This document shows, in pieces, positions 1-12,010 of a stretch of DNA of 64,000 bases. Where the stretch lies: positions 23,968,356 to 24,032,355 of the forward strand of contig OX326956.1 in assembly GCA_946800325.1 (NCBI GenBank). Direction: 5' to 3'. Positions within the stretch are counted from its first letter, which is position 1; every line of letters starts with the position of its first letter. Made by a program: the position numbers and the translations under genes. Source of the stretch: Luzula sylvatica. Taxonomy: Eukaryota; Streptophyta; Magnoliopsida; Poales; Juncaceae. The notes under the pieces are model-generated. The model did not search any database. It was not told where the DNA came from and saw only the letters and a program-made list of their open reading frames with translations.

Positions 1-2881
1 CATAGGTTAATGCCGACCTATATCTGTTTGATGCCTCATCCCTCGGGGTTATAGTGGTTATGTTAGGGAGTCCAATGCCTAGTCCTTTGAACTTCGGTAA
101 AACTAGCTGTAGGTCTCTCACAAAATACGATGCTTTGGAAGTGTTAATGGTGGTGATGTCTTCGGCCTTTTGGATGTTATAGAGTTGTCGCATCGTTTCC
201 GTCCATTGTGATTGGTGATTGTGTTCAAGCATGTAAAGCCATTTCATCAATAAGGCTTGGTTGTGTCTTTCGAGATCTAATACTCCCAACCCTCCATGTT
301 TCTTGGGTAAGCAGATTATATCCCATTTAATTAGACAGTGTCCGCCCGTTATCTTGTCACTCCCCTTCCAAAAGAAAGCTCTAGTTAGTTTATTTATCTC
401 TTCGATAACTCCTTTTGGTAAGGTCATTGCTTGCATGTGGAAGTTAGGTATCGCTCTTAGCACCGCCTTTACTAGGGTGGTTCGACCACCTAGGGTTAGG
501 AATTTGTTCTTCCAGTTATTGATTCTGTTTTTCATTTTATCTATCATCGGTTTAAAGACTATCTTGTTTGGTTTTTTGTATGTTAGTGGGAGACCAAGAT
601 ATTGCAATGGTAAGCTCTTCTTTTGGCATCTCATGAGTACGGTTAGATGGGGGTGCAACCATTCGGGGATAGAGATGGGGACATATCCACTTTTGGCCCA
701 ATTGATGTTAAGACCCGATATGTTGGAGAAGGATTGTATTGTTTTCATGATTGCTTTAATGTTGTTAGGGTGAGCTTCGATGAAAAATAAGGTGTCATCA
801 GCGTATTGTAAAGTTGTTGGGGCAAATACTATCGGGTTTGTTAGGATGGGGTTTATTTTTTTCATCATCATTTGTAGCGCATCAACCACCACCGTGAATA
901 GGAGAGGGGATAGGGGGTCCCCTTGTCGGAGTCCTCTCCTATGTTTGACATATGGGCCGCGTGTTCCATTCGTTGTTACCGATGAGCTCGAGGAATGTAA
1001 AATGTTCATAACCCATCGTATCCATCCTTCCGGGAAGTGTCTAGCCCTTAAGATTTTTTCCAAGAACTCCCATGATATGTTGTCAAAGGCTTTCTCAAAG
1101 TCCAGTTTGAACATCAAAGTTGGGATTTTTGATTTGTGGTAATAGTTTAGGAGCTCTCGAGAGGTTATAAAAAGCTCCGTAATGGTTCGGCCTTTGATGA
1201 AGGCGGTTTGGCATCGGTTAATTAGTAGGGGCATGTAAGGTTGCAAACGGTTAGCTAAGATTTTCGTGATTAACTTCATCGGTGTGGTTATGATGCTTAA
1301 GGGCCGGAACTCGTTAATTGTATTGGCCGTTTCTGATTTTGGGATTAAATGGATGGTGGCTTTGTTTAGTTTTGTCATATCTAGGCTCTCGGTTTGGAAT
1401 CGGTTGATCATATTTATAATGTCATTTTTTAAAATAGGCCAAAACGATTGAAAAAACTCACTTGGAAATCCGTCGGGCCCACAGCATTTTCCTTTTTTTA
1501 GCGAGTGCAAGGCCTCTTTGATTTCCTCCTCCAAAAAGCATGCCTCCAGTATTAGTAAATTCGGTGATGATGCTTCGTTTTGCGACTCGTACAGTGCCGT
1601 TACATTGGCCGAGAGGAGGGAGGTGGATGGTGCTCCTAGGGTGTTCTTGAAGAATTTCGTAAAAGCATTGTTGATTTCCCAGTGATTAGTTAAATTATGT
1701 CCCTCGTGGTTAATTTTGGTGATGAGATTTTGTTGTCGTCTATTCGATGCAAAAGCATGAAAATACGCGGTGTTGTTATCTCCAAGTTTAAGCCAAGTCA
1801 CGGAGCCGCGTTGTTGCCATCTCATTTCCTTTTGTGTGATCAATTCATGTAGTTTCTGTCGGATTTTGATTCTTAAATCAAACTCCATGTGGTTAAGCGG
1901 CTTGCATTCCTCTTTTTTGTCTAGCATACAAATGCTTGTTTTACATGCTTCGATTACGAAATTAGGGGTATTCGTGTGGTCTCGCGCCCAGGTGGTTAAA
2001 TTCTTTTTCAGGTTGTTGAACTTGTTTATCAGCTTGTTTGAAAAATCAGTGTCGTGTGTGTTAGAATTGGTGAGTATGTCAGTACCCCAGCCTTCCGTGA
2101 TTATTCTGTTGATGTCCTTATGTTTGAGCCAAAATTTCTCAAAGCGAAATTGGGTCGGCGTTGGTACCTTCGATTTTATGTTTAGTAAGAGTGGTACATG
2201 ATCCGAGACCGTGTTTGGTAGGTCTTCAATGTATAGTAAATGGTTAGTCGATGCTAATCCTGGGGTAAGAAGAAAGCGGTCTAATTTTGATAGAGTCGGA
2301 ATTTCCCGTTTACTCGACCATGTAAATTGCCTACCTCTCATCGGCACCTCAAAAAGTGAGTGTGTGTGGATAAAGTTGTTGAAGGCTGAAATGGAGTGTG
2401 TGGAGTGTCCATTTCCTGTGGATTCGCTTAGCGATCGTATTAAGTTAAAATCTCCCGTTATTATCGTTGGAATGGCCACTGTTAATAGGCTTGTCAGTTC
2501 CTCTAAAAAGGTTATTTTTTTCTCTTCATCTTCTGCCGGTCCATAAACGTTAATTACTCTAAATTCCTGGTCGTTTCTTCCTTTAAAAGAGCACGATAGG
2601 GTAAACACTCTCGTCTCGGTACCGGTTAATGTAAGTTTATCTGACCATGCGGTCATTGCCCCACCTTTTGTACCCATCGCGTTTAGGTATCTTGAGTTAC
2701 GGAATTTGGATGTGCATACTAATCTAGTGTTAAAATTAGTTGTCGTTTGCCACTTGGTTTCTTGAAAACAAATTATATCACATCGGGCTTCTCTAACTTG
2801 GTCTTTAATTAAACGGCATTTTTCTCGTGATCCTAGTCCTCTCACGTTCCAACAAAGTATTGATAAATTTTTAAACGACAT
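1..2881 (-). CDS. LINE-1 ORF2: endonuclease-reverse transcriptase (partial)
   Basis: The ATG at 2881-2879 opens a frame that continues off the left edge (about 960 codons in the window). The start is chosen because the endonuclease fold begins at once: WNVRGLG near residue 11, then QETKW, a GTKGGA motif and GDFN, and SDHVPL before the RT. RT motifs follow in order: GPDGFPSEF, the LDFEKAFD block, RQGDPLSPLLF, and the catalytic YADD at residues about 693-696 (799 is the first base of the first catalytic Asp codon). A W-x-GGLG-like thumb and connection region reaches the left edge. The enzyme would nick target DNA and prime cDNA synthesis from it. The C-terminal zf-RVT segment is outside the window. 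Confidence 0.93.
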   Translation of the reverse strand, partial: MSFKNLSILCWNVRGLGSREKCRLIKDQVREARCDIICFQETKWQTTTNFNTRLVCTSKFRNSRYLNAMGTKGGAMTAWSDKLTLTGTETRVFTLSCSFKGRNDQEFRVINVYGPAEDEEKKITFLEELTSLLTVAIPTIITGDFNLIRSLSESTGNGHSTHSISAFNNFIHTHSLFEVPMRGRQFTWSSKREIPTLSKLDRFLLTPGLASTNHLLYIEDLPNTVSDHVPLLLNIKSKVPTPTQFRFEKFWLKHKDINRIITEGWGTDILTNSNTHDTDFSNKLINKFNNLKKNLTTWARDHTNTPNFVIEACKTSICMLDKKEECKPLNHMEFDLRIKIRQKLHELITQKEMRWQQRGSVTWLKLGDNNTAYFHAFASNRRQQNLITKINHEGHNLTNHWEINNAFTKFFKNTLGAPSTSLLSANVTALYESQNEASSPNLLILEACFLEEEIKEALHSLKKGKCCGPDGFPSEFFQSFWPILKNDIINMINRFQTESLDMTKLNKATIHLIPKSETANTINEFRPLSIITTPMKLITKILANRLQPYMPLLINRCQTAFIKGRTITELFITSRELLNYYHKSKIPTLMFKLDFEKAFDNISWEFLEKILRARHFPEGWIRWVMNILHSSSSSVTTNGTRGPYVKHRRGLRQGDPLSPLLFTVVVDALQMMMKKINPILTNPIVFAPTTLQYADDTLFFIEAHPNNIKAIMKTIQSFSNISGLNINWAKSGYVPISIPEWLHPHLTVLMRCQKKSLPLQYLGLPLTYKKPNKIVFKPMIDKMKNRINNWKNKFLTLGGRTTLVKAVLRAIPNFHMQAMTLPKGVIEEINKLTRAFFWKGSDKITGGHCLIKWDIICLPKKHGGLGVLDLERHNQALLMKWLYMLEHNHQSQWTETMRQLYNIQKAEDITTINTSKASYFVRDLQLVLPKFKGLGIGLPNITTITPRDEASNRYRSALTY

Positions 2882-2983
2882 ATTACAAAAATATCTATCA
2901 ATGGTTATCAACGCTCCCTACTTCTACCAAAAAATTGGAGCTAATACATCTGTTATCGCTTCCTCATTGATAGTACCATCCTT

Positions 2984-5851
2984 CTATTTTGCAAGGTTGT
3001 TCATCACTGTCTCCGCGCCCAACAGTTCCGTGGCATCCACTTCCAGTGGTCCAAGCTTCTCTGTCAATGTTAAAATTCTGTTAGGATATTTCATTAATGG
3101 TCTTTCTTTTTTTAGTGTCTGATGGCTTGCTGTAATTGTATTCATCGTTAGGTTATCTGTTATTTTATTTTCTTCGCCAGTGTAAGAGTTAGATGTTTCA
3201 AATAGCAGTTTATTTTCAGTGATTTCTATTTCTGTGGTTATTTGTTCTGTCTCGTCATTTATGTGGCACAATCTTTTGATTTCATTACATTCCTCTATGT
3301 TTAGTTCTTTAGGATTATTCATGTCTTCTTTAAGTGCCTCGATTAGTTTGTTTTGTTTGATTATTTTTCGAATTGATTTGGATAGACCCTTTACTCTTTC
3401 TTTTTTAATGGGTTTTGTGTGGCTGGTGCCGTCTCCCGCTTTCGACGGGATTTTTACTCTGGTGGATTTCTTGTTGTTGAATATTGCATTTTTGACCGTG
3501 GTCTCTCTCAAAAAGAAAGTGCCTTTTGTTGGCAATTTAGATTTAGAAATTTTAGATGTACCTTCTAAGTCTTTGAGGAGTTGATCTTCATCCATGTCTG
3601 ACAGGTCGTCGTGCTCGTCGTCCGGTATTTCATCCCTGTCTGACCCGTCCACTTGGCTTTGGGTACCTTCGGTGCCTCTTCTCGCCGCCTCGTCTTGCGT
3701 CGATTCCTTGTCCCCTTCTGTAGTCGTTGGTGCTACCTCTTCTCCGTCTATCCCGTGAAGGTTTGTGTTTGCATTCTCTTCGATCACCCCCAGAGAATTG
3801 TGTTGCATCATTTGTTTTTGGTTGTCATCTGCCTTGGTCCTGTTATTGTTTAGGGGTGCTGGCCCCTTGTTTGTTCTCAGTCCTTTGTTTAAATTCGGGC
3901 CATTATGAGACTCTATTGATATTGTATTTATTAATTGGTGCCCTGTGCCCTCCTTTATGGGCTGTGCTGGCCCATGGCGGCTCTTAGTTGGGAGTTGGTT
4001 CATTGTGCTCTTGGTGGACCGAGTCTTAGTGAGAGGGGCCGTTAAAGTGCTTACCTTCCCCATGCGCTCTTTCTCTCTATTCGATGTGTCCCCCTCTTCC
4101 TCTTCTTCTGACGCCACCATAGAAGGAAAGTCCTTCAAGGCCTTTCTGTGGCAGCTTCGTTGTTTGTATGCTCGAAATAGTTCTTCCACCGTGTGAAACA
4201 ACTTTCCTGACGGCAGAGCAAGGGCTTGGTTAGTCTGACCCTCCTGTACGGCAGTCTCGGTATTCGTGCTCTCCATTTTTCCCCTTCCTCCATTGTCCCG
4301 TACTTCCGGTGGCGGTGTCGTCTGGGTTACTTTTCGCACTGGGTTTTGAGTCACTCTCTTTGCAGTCGTGGTAGTCTTCTTGTCTGTTTGTGCCTCTTGC
4401 GAGTCTGTTCTCGGTTTCTTGTGTGATCGGCTGGACCCGGTTCCTTGTTCGTTGTTGGCATCCGAGTTCATCCACTCCTTCCCCATGATTATCTTATTTA
4501 GCTGAGAATTAAAAAATTCCAGAGATGGCGTTGGGTCTGTCGGCAGTCTGTACGGTACTGGCTCATCAATGGAACTTAACGGTTTTAGTTCAACTTCTTG
4601 GCTCCCCCCCGTCGTGGCGGAGGAGACATGGTCGGGTACTAGCTGTAGATTAGGGGAGCCGATGAGGATGTCAAGGGAGTCCAGGTATGAGATATTGGTG
4701 AGTGGAGCGTGGTATAATATCTCTCCGAACGTGCTGGTCATTCTGTTTAGCTCGATTTCACAAAAGCAATGGAGCGGGAGGTTGCAAAGTCGAAGCCAAG
4801 CTTTGAATCGGTAGTTCACCGGCGATGCATCTACCGATACTTCCCAAGGGTAAATTACGTAGTTATCCTCTAGGAAGCGATTGAGTTCGGCAGTAATGAA
4901 CTCAGCTCGGGGGACATTCTCAGGGAGTTTGATTATGTATCGATTATCGCTTAAGAAGGCAATTTGAAATGGGGATGTCCATTTTTTGAAGCTTAAGAGG
5001 TAGTTCCTGACCGCAGTTAACGAGTGCGCCCTTACTAGCCTTGCATCGATTATTACCGCTTGCTTCATTGTTTCATTGAACTCCTTGAGCTTCGGCGAGT
5101 TGGGGTGGAAGCATGCCACCACTTTCGGTCTTCCTTCTGGTAAGCTTTTCGGTCCAAGGATTCCTCTCGGCTTGAGTGGGTTAAAGGGTGGTGCAGGCGG
5201 CAGTTGAGTTTTGCAGTTTGATGCTACATGGCCAGTGGTGCCACAGTTTGTGCAGCGGCGCGGTCTTGTGCAGCCCACGCTTCGGTGTCCTCTCTGCAAG
5301 CAACGATAACACAGTCCTTTCCATACCTGGCTGGTGAGATCCTTCGGTAGCGGGAAGATGATCGCCGGATCCGGGCCGTCCCTGGTGATGGCGTTGCTGC
5401 TTTTGTTCATGTGACCGCTCGCTTCTATTGCCAGTGTTGTGGGTAGCAGAGGGGAGGGACACTTCGGGTTCTTCCTTGTAGCTCTTATTGGTTCTGTGGT
5501 TGGGTTCCGCTTTTCCACCCAGATGGTTCCGGTAGGGGAGGCGCCGTGTGGGTAGAACGGCTTCCATGGTACGTACGGTGCTGTCTTCTTCTCTCCATGT
5601 CATCTGGTGACTAGGTTGGATTGGGTCGCCATTGCCAGATAGGTAGGTTTTCCTTGGTTTGTGGAGCTCTTGTGTGCTTGGTTGTGTTTCGTTCTACTCG
5701 AGGGAGCTGGTTTTTTGTTTGTATTGTGTGGTGTGAATGACGTGGACCATTTGGGTACCGGGTTACGGACGGTTCGGGTCCATCCATCCAGATCCGTTAT
5801 TTTGGTGTATCCCATCTGCTTTTTGAGTGAATCGCCCTTTTCACTTAGCAA
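2984..5851 (-). pseudogene. LINE-1 ORF1: zinc-knuckle/RRM-like RNA-binding protein, one in-frame stop
   Basis: An 844-codon open stretch (5518-2984) has in the same frame an 83-codon N-terminal piece (5851-5603), separated only by a TGA at 5602-5600. The segment between that stop and 5518 is open, and the codon at 5518 is GTG rather than ATG, so the original ORF1 most likely began at or near 5851. Two CCHC knuckles (C-x2-C-x4-H-x4-C) stand at residues about 70-83 and 89-102 counted from 5518. They precede a basic/hydrophobic region resembling the DUF4283/RRM-like domain of plant LINE ORF1 (about residues 170-270) and a long, polar, low-complexity tail. The role would be RNA binding and chaperoning in the retrotransposition particle. 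The TGA fits a CGA-to-TGA transition. Readthrough or an internal start are alternatives. Confidence 0.85.
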
Positions 5852-5980
5852 ATTGCCCTTTTTCGCTCTTCTATTTTCTATTCATATTAGCTTATATTAA
5901 GCAAATCTATTGTCTCTATTTTAAACTCGTTATGTATGACAATGTAATACAAAAAGTATGCCTAGTTAGATCATAAATTT

Positions 5981-8900
5981 TAGGGGTAATTTCAAACATG
6001 TCCCTTCAAAAGTTTAAAATATCAAATTTGTCCCTTTAAAATTGCTAATATCAAATATGTCCTTTCAAAATTAAAAAACTTACAAATTTATCCTTTCAAA
6101 ATTAAAAAATATCAAATATATCCACCCAAAAGGCAAATAATATCAAAAATATCCAAATCGTTAACTTACCATCCAATTTACAATAATTTATGATTGTTAA
6201 CTCTAATTAAAATACTAGATATGACGAAAATATCCTTAACCTAAATAGTATCTCTCTCTCTCTAATCTATTAACCCCAATCTGACGACTGCCCCATTCCT
6301 CTTCTCTTATGTCGCCCAAAAACATTTCATGTAAGTTTAACCAAATCGAATCCCAGCTCTTGAATAGCATCACTTCGCAACCTTTGCCATTTTTTCATTC
6401 ATTAGCCGAAAAAGCACCGGTTACTTGGAAAAGAGAGCAGGAAGCAAGAGGGGGAAGGAAGGAGGGAAGTAGGGAGAAGGAAGCTTGTCAAATCTGCATG
6501 CCTTTTGTCAGCCAAATCCTTTCTCACGTCCACCCTCCTTTTCAACGACAAGGTACAAAGTTGTTACTGTGACAAAGCTTGACGCCTCTAGTTAATGCAG
6601 CGAAACTCGGCACCTTCCTTGCTGGCAAAAACTCTAAATTGCAACCTCGTACAGTACAGGGTAATAATGCCATCATACCGGTACTAGTAATTGATCAATA
6701 CCGTCATATCAGTATCAGTGATTGGTACGAGTGATTGGTACGGGGCATACCGGTACTGCTATTTAATTGATACAGTGGTTAATCAAACTTGGGATTAAGT
6801 TTTAAGGGTTTATAAATTAAGTTTTTGAATTTTTAATCAAATATTTTTGTATGTTTAAGGAGTCAATTGCAAATTCTAACAGTAATTTAGGGTTTTAGGA
6901 TGGAAAATAAATCTCTCTCATTTAGGGTTTTATGGTCAATTGTAATTTTTGAAATATTTTTTTTATTCTGCTGTTGTTGTCAAATAGGATGAAAAAATGA
7001 GAGATCTAGATAGAATGAAGAAATATTATAATGAAAAGGATCACCAAAATCTTCAAATTGGGAGTCTACTTGTCATGGATCGAACCATAATTTGCATTAG
7101 TTTGTTCAGGATTGGAAATATCGGATAAATTGTGATAGTTTGTTTAGGATCGAAAATATCGGATAAATTGTGATAGTTTGTTTATGATTGGAAATATCGG
7201 CGTTGTTGGAAATGAATTGGTACAAGCTTTTCTTGTACAGATGATATATTCATGATGCGTTGTAAGACAATAGATATGAATTTGTTTTGTATACATCTAA
7301 TATAAAAAGTTTGATTATTACTTTGTTTAAAGTTAGTTCTCAATAACCAATAATTTTGATATATCATCATCTAAAACACAGCATAACAACAAAATCTACC
7401 CATTCACAACTCATATATCATATAGATACAATAAAAACAATCCTTACAACACAATTATAATCACTAAATAAACATAATCATGATACTATTAAACAATTTT
7501 AATCCTCAATTCAATCGACAAGAAAGAATTCCAAAGAAGAATTGCACCTCATACGTCAGCATAAGAAATCACACAATATAGTCCAAACATAATTAAAGTT
7601 CTAAATACAAAAAATATGTAACATGGTAGTTATCGGTAAACTCAAAATATATATAACATTATGATATTGGTCTAGTATTTTTTCTTCCTCGTAGTTGTAC
7701 AATCCGAGACAGCATAATAATTGCAAAAACAACGGCACTATAGTCATCTTGAATGAGATTCTCCATTTAATCTACAAACATATACAAATTGAGCTAATTA
7801 GAATTTTAATGATATAATAATTCCATTAGGAAAGGTCTAAATCGAATGAAATGCAAAAACATTTTTTTTATACTGGATAGTGAGTGATATTGTTTAAAAA
7901 AAATCAGATAAACTATCTGGCTAAATCAACATAGTGTTCAATCGTGTTGAATCCTAATAGATATATCTTCGGATATTTAGTCAAGACAAATTCTAGATGC
8001 GGTAATCTTTTCATACTGATCAAATTAAACTGTTACGATTCAAGCTGTATCATCTTTTCATAGTGGTTATGTATCATTTAGTGTGATTCTCCAATTATTT
8101 GAGACTGTTCCATTAATTTTTGACAAGATTAAGTTGGTTAAGAAAGCTAATGCAGGGAACAATGAAGAAATTTGTATAATTGGTACAAGAGAAAGTTAAT
8201 TTGTATGACTGAAGATACGACTATAACATGAAGAAAGCCAATTTGCATCAAAAGTTCATGCATTCAAGACAAGAATTAGACAAAACTGAAAATTGTTTTT
8301 TGTTACTATGTCCATGAAATCAATCACTCAATCATGAGAATTGATGTTACCATCCTGAATTGCTACTCTAAAAACAGAATTGATAGTATTACAATACCAA
8401 TCAAACAAAAACAGAAATCTGATAATGAGTATGACCAATTTAGGTATAAACCAGCACCAAATACACAAAAAAAAGCAAATTACAAAGGTTGCAGAAATCA
8501 AACACATCCCGAAGAAAGAAACCACAAATTGGAGAGAGGATACTTACTTTAATCGAATTGAAGAGTTTTGCATGGTGACTGGTTCGGTTTGTCCAAGTTC
8601 AGAAGAGTTACGCGGCTTACGCCTCTTGTTCTCTGTGAGCTCCGCCATGGAAGAGTTTCTTTCATCAAGACAATGGAGCTCCGCCATGGTTCAATTTTGC
8701 AGGCCTATTACCATGGAAATTTTCGTGGTTCAGAAGTCGCCATGGAGGGAGAACAATGGAGCTAATAGCTTTAGACGAAGAGGGTTTAGGGTTAGTAATG
8801 ATATGTTATCGGTTCAGGGGTAAAGTAGTAATTGTACCGATAATCTGTTAAATTTAACAGATTTGTTAAATTTAGACCAATTTGATATAATATGAGTTAT

Positions 8901-8986
8901 AAAGGGTTATATTTGATATTAACAATTTTGTAAGGACAAATTTGATATTTCTTGTTTTTGGAGGGACATACAAGAAATTCCCCCTA
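5981..8986. mobile_element. Non-autonomous element with ~90-bp terminal inverted repeats (MULE-like?)
   Basis: The left end starts TAGGGGTAATTTC and the right end, read in reverse complement, TAGGGGGAATTTC. Similarity continues for roughly 90 bp through repeated GTCC and ATATCAAAT blocks (left 5981-6075, right 8890-8986). The flanks share AATTT (5976-5980 and 8987-8991), but in AT-rich sequence this is weak evidence for a target duplication. No transposase ORF is visible. The interior holds a purine-rich segment (6400-6490), GGTACYR-type repeats (6660-6780) and an exon-like stretch near 8560-8820. Long TIRs suggest a Mutator-like element, perhaps with captured gene pieces. That class assignment is inference. 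Confidence 0.6.
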
Positions 8987-8997
8987 AATTTTAATCA

Positions 8998-9068
8998 CAA
9001 CAACAACAACAATAATAATAATAATAATAATTCAATAACAATAATAATAATTATTATTATTATTATTG
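8998..9068. repeat. Compound AAC/AAT/ATT microsatellite
   Basis: Runs of CAA, then AAT, then ATT triplets. The AAT and ATT tracts are complementary and could fold back. It lies directly outside the right end of the 3-kb TIR element. Confidence 0.9.
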
Positions 9069-10260
9069 TAAAAATCGTATATAATCTTAAGCATGTTATG
9101 TTTGTATTTTTTCCAAACAACTTTAATATCTATAAAATAGTTTACTTACCATACGAAAGCACATGTCGAGTATTAATGTTGTTTTTATAGTTGTTAATTA
9201 GAAAATATCATATGATGTTTAATTATGTTTCATTCTTAATAAATTATGATTTTTTTAATTACTATTAAATGGGATATTATATATAATTTTCATTTTGTTT
9301 CGGATCACTGAAAGTATATTAAAATCGTATAATTAACCGTGTCCAGTTAGTACATGGGTCGTGTGGTTCATCGTTCGTATATTTGGTATTGCGTAAACTA
9401 TCGTGAACAATAACGATACAATATTTGTTATTATACATTTCCGTAAAAAAATATTATATTTTAAATATTATTAGATAGTAACATTAAAATATGTATTGAT
9501 ATTTGATAAAAAAATAACTAGCGACATGGTAACATAGTGCAAAATAATCGCAAATTTATGATTATAAATTAATGAATTATACAAATGTGATGAAATTAAT
9601 TATTATGTTAAATAATGTTATTTTGAAATTATATTGTCATATTTACCATTAAAATTAATATTCTGTATTAAAATGAAAAATGCTCAGGTCGGTCTATATC
9701 GGCTTCAATGTAGTCATTCTCGTAAAAGATATACTATAAATACAAAAATGTATATCATGCTAACAAATGTATTCGTAGATTTCAATCCTAAGTTCTACAA
9801 AGCCAGATATACTATAAATAATTAATGTTATTATCTTAAATATTTAGAAAGTATTGTCAGTTTACTAATGGTAGTCTTATTTTATAAACTGAGTAATTAA
9901 TGTAATTATCTCAATAACTAATTTTAAATACATCTGTGGATGATGGACGAAAATAAAAATACTTAGTGTTTTACAATGAATATATTAGAAAAATTAATAT
10001 ATATGAGGGTTAGTGAATTAATATATAATTATCCTATCATATTCATATTCATTTAATGTTTAATTAACATCGAGTACCTTAAAACTATTTAAAATATACG
10101 AAAGAGAAACAGGATAACAATAAATATATTTTGAGCCATATAAAATTAACATGATTATAAATTAAGCAATTAAGTCATTAATTAAATTAATATTTAGTAA
10201 ATTAAGAAATGGAGGGTTCCATTTAGATACAATAGACTGATAGAAATAAACAAAGACTAA
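9069..10260. other. AT-rich intergenic DNA
   Basis: No convincing coding exon, RNA gene or element end seen, apart from the dispersed repeat copy A recorded separately. Confidence 0.6.
9476..9795 (+). repeat. Dispersed direct repeat, copy A
   Basis: Shares long blocks with 12615-12808: the stretch around CTAGCGACATGGTAACATAG (9518 onward) and the one around CTATAAATACAAAAATGTAT (9734 onward), both running into ATCCTAAG. Copy A keeps about 100 bp more between the blocks. Probably two members of an unclassified repeat family. Confidence 0.75.
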
Positions 10261-10374
10261 GAATGTGAACCGCTCCCACATTGATGAGACGGTGCACGGT
10301 GAACCATGTCTAATGAAGTCAAAAGCATCAGTCTTCTTCCTTCCGACAAACTCTTTCATCTTCAATCTCCATGG

Positions 10375-10469
10375 CTGTCCGAAAAACTTCTTCCCACCTC
10401 ACCACGACTGTCCGAGAAACTCCTTCCCACCTCGCCACGACTGTCCGAAAAACTGCTTCCCACCTCAGG
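10375..10469 (+). repeat. 33-bp minisatellite, about 2.9 units
   Basis: Three successive units starting CTGTCCGARAAACT (10375, 10408, 10441) with few differences. Because 33 is a multiple of three, both overlapping plus-strand frames stay open across it (10265-10606 and 10306-10650), giving 11-residue peptide repeats (CPKNFFPP-like or LSEKLLPTS-like). I do not recognise either peptide, and no splice or promoter context supports a real gene. Confidence 0.85.
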
Positions 10470-10649
10470 CTTTCAATTTCTACGGGCCGTATTGTTTCGA
10501 CAGGCCGTCCGTTCCGGAATTCTTTTTAGTCCCACCTTGGTATTGCTTGAAACAAAAGAACTGTTTATATACCGCTGCGAAACTGTTGATAGCACCCGAG
10601 GGATGAGACCGGATGGTAGTCGCAGCCGATTAAGCATAAGGTATATATA

Positions 10650-11214
10650 ACTGATTAACGTCCCACGTGGCGGGCCTTCCTTAATCGGCTATAGTCCCTC
10701 ACCATTTTTTATTTTTGTCACGAATTGAATCTGAACTTCAATTTGCCCTTTTTCATTGTTCTCTTTTAATTTTCAGATGCTTCGAGAGAAGAAGAATTGC
10801 ATGTATAGAAGGCGTTTGATGAAATGACGAAGTGAAATTGGGAGATGTGTGGGTGATTTTGTTTTGATCTCCTGCTTGATTGATTGAGCTTTCTTTGTGG
10901 GTGATTTAGTGTGCTTAAATTAAACAAAGGCAAAGGCATATAACGTGTTTGATGAAATGCCGAAGTGAAATTGGGACTACTTGATTGATTGAGCTGTGTG
11001 GGTGATCGATTTAGTGTGCTTAAACTGAGGAGGAATGCGGATTATTGATTGGGTAATTTTGTTTTGCTTATTTTCGTGACATTTTAATGCTTTAATTTTG
11101 TACGTAGTATTGAATTGAGAAATTTTAACTTCTCTACAAACTCTCTGACGAGGTCAATTTTCGTTTTTATTATTCTCATAAATCTGAACCTGAGAAATTA
11201 TCATTGTATTTCAG
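10650..11214 (+). other. Non-coding stretch, possible leader of the unrecognised gene remnant
   Basis: Contains two similar segments (10815-10875 and 10945-11010) sharing GAAATTGGGA, TTGATTGATTGAGCT and GTGGGTGAT blocks, that is, an imperfect tandem duplication of about 130 bp. No ORF recognised. Confidence 0.45.
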
Positions 11215-12010
11215 ATCGCATCTGAGATGTCGAGAGAGCATACAAGAAAATTAATCGAAGAAAGATCAACACTGCCTTGGAAATTCTCAAATCAATTTAT
11301 AAATCCGCGTATGAATATCCTTTATCAATCTTTAATATATGTATTCATTTATTAGTGGAGTTATTATTATTATTTATTATTATTATTATTTTGCTGGCAT
11401 GATCCTAGTAAATCTCGTTCCTCCTGCTGAAAAATTTACAGTTTGGTCCTGAAAATGCAAGGCAATACGCGAAGATCCCTTTTGTGTTTTTACTTGTCCT
11501 TGTTATGACGAGGATAGTTTTTTTGACATTTCGAAAATGGTTTGCTTCGAGATCTGTGCAGAGATATTAATAAAAAAGGTGGAGCAATTCATGGCTGACT
11601 TTGCATCACCCAAGAAACCGTCGATATACTCAACACCAAAATTTGGGGCTAATTATTCGCCAAGGTATTATATATTAAACATTCCAATCTTTTAATTCAT
11701 ATATATTTTTGGGAAATTATTATTGTTTTTGTTTTTGTTTTCTTAAGGCGGTTTCGTGAAGGAGTCAATGGATTTGATGATGTCATGCAATCGGCAGTTA
11801 GAAAAGCTGCACACGGGCTAAGAATATCCTAAGACGAAGCTATATATGGATATCACTAGCAAATCCGAGTCCGAACCCGAAACGGATACCAAACCCGACC
11901 CACAAGAGCAATAGGAAGAGGAGGATGTGTACAAGGAGATGAAGTTGTTCGAGGATTTGAAGAAAATAGTGGGCCATTTGATTCGAGTATACCTCCTGCT
12001 AAGAAGACGA
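11215..12010 (+). pseudogene. Unrecognised spliced gene or gene remnant
   Basis: Exon-like segments with matching splice signals: acceptor at 11213-11214, then an ATG at 11227 and an open segment to a donor at 11309; an open segment within about 11442-11664 ending in a GT donor; then acceptor at 11746-11747 and an exon joining in frame (the junction completes AGG, encoding Arg) to a TAA near 11829. The joined 3' part encodes a peptide with CPCYDED, an ICAEIL-containing helix and GANYSPRRFREG. A further acidic segment (11835-12000; SESEPETD, then VYKEMKLFEDLKK) is open with one stop and may be another exon. I do not recognise the family. The start of the second segment is uncertain because one frame there contains a TGA. 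It may be a broken gene. Confidence 0.35.

Larger units (their letters stand above)
1..5880 (-). mobile_element. LINE-1: near full-length non-LTR retrotransposon, 3' end beyond the left edge
   Basis: A two-ORF plant LINE read on the minus strand. Its 5' end is near 5880, ORF1 spans 5851-2984 and ORF2 runs from 2881 past base 1. ORF1 and ORF2 are separated by about 100 bp. ORF2 has an N-terminal apurinic-type endonuclease and a reverse transcriptase. The 3' UTR, poly(A) tail and target duplications lie outside the window, so completeness cannot be tested. ORF2 shows no stop where I read it. ORF1 has a single TGA, so the copy looks young. Confidence 0.93.

Noticed and set aside
261..2546. Plus-strand ORFs of 61-170 codons
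   Set aside because: Antisense shadows of the open LINE-1 ORF2 on the minus strand.
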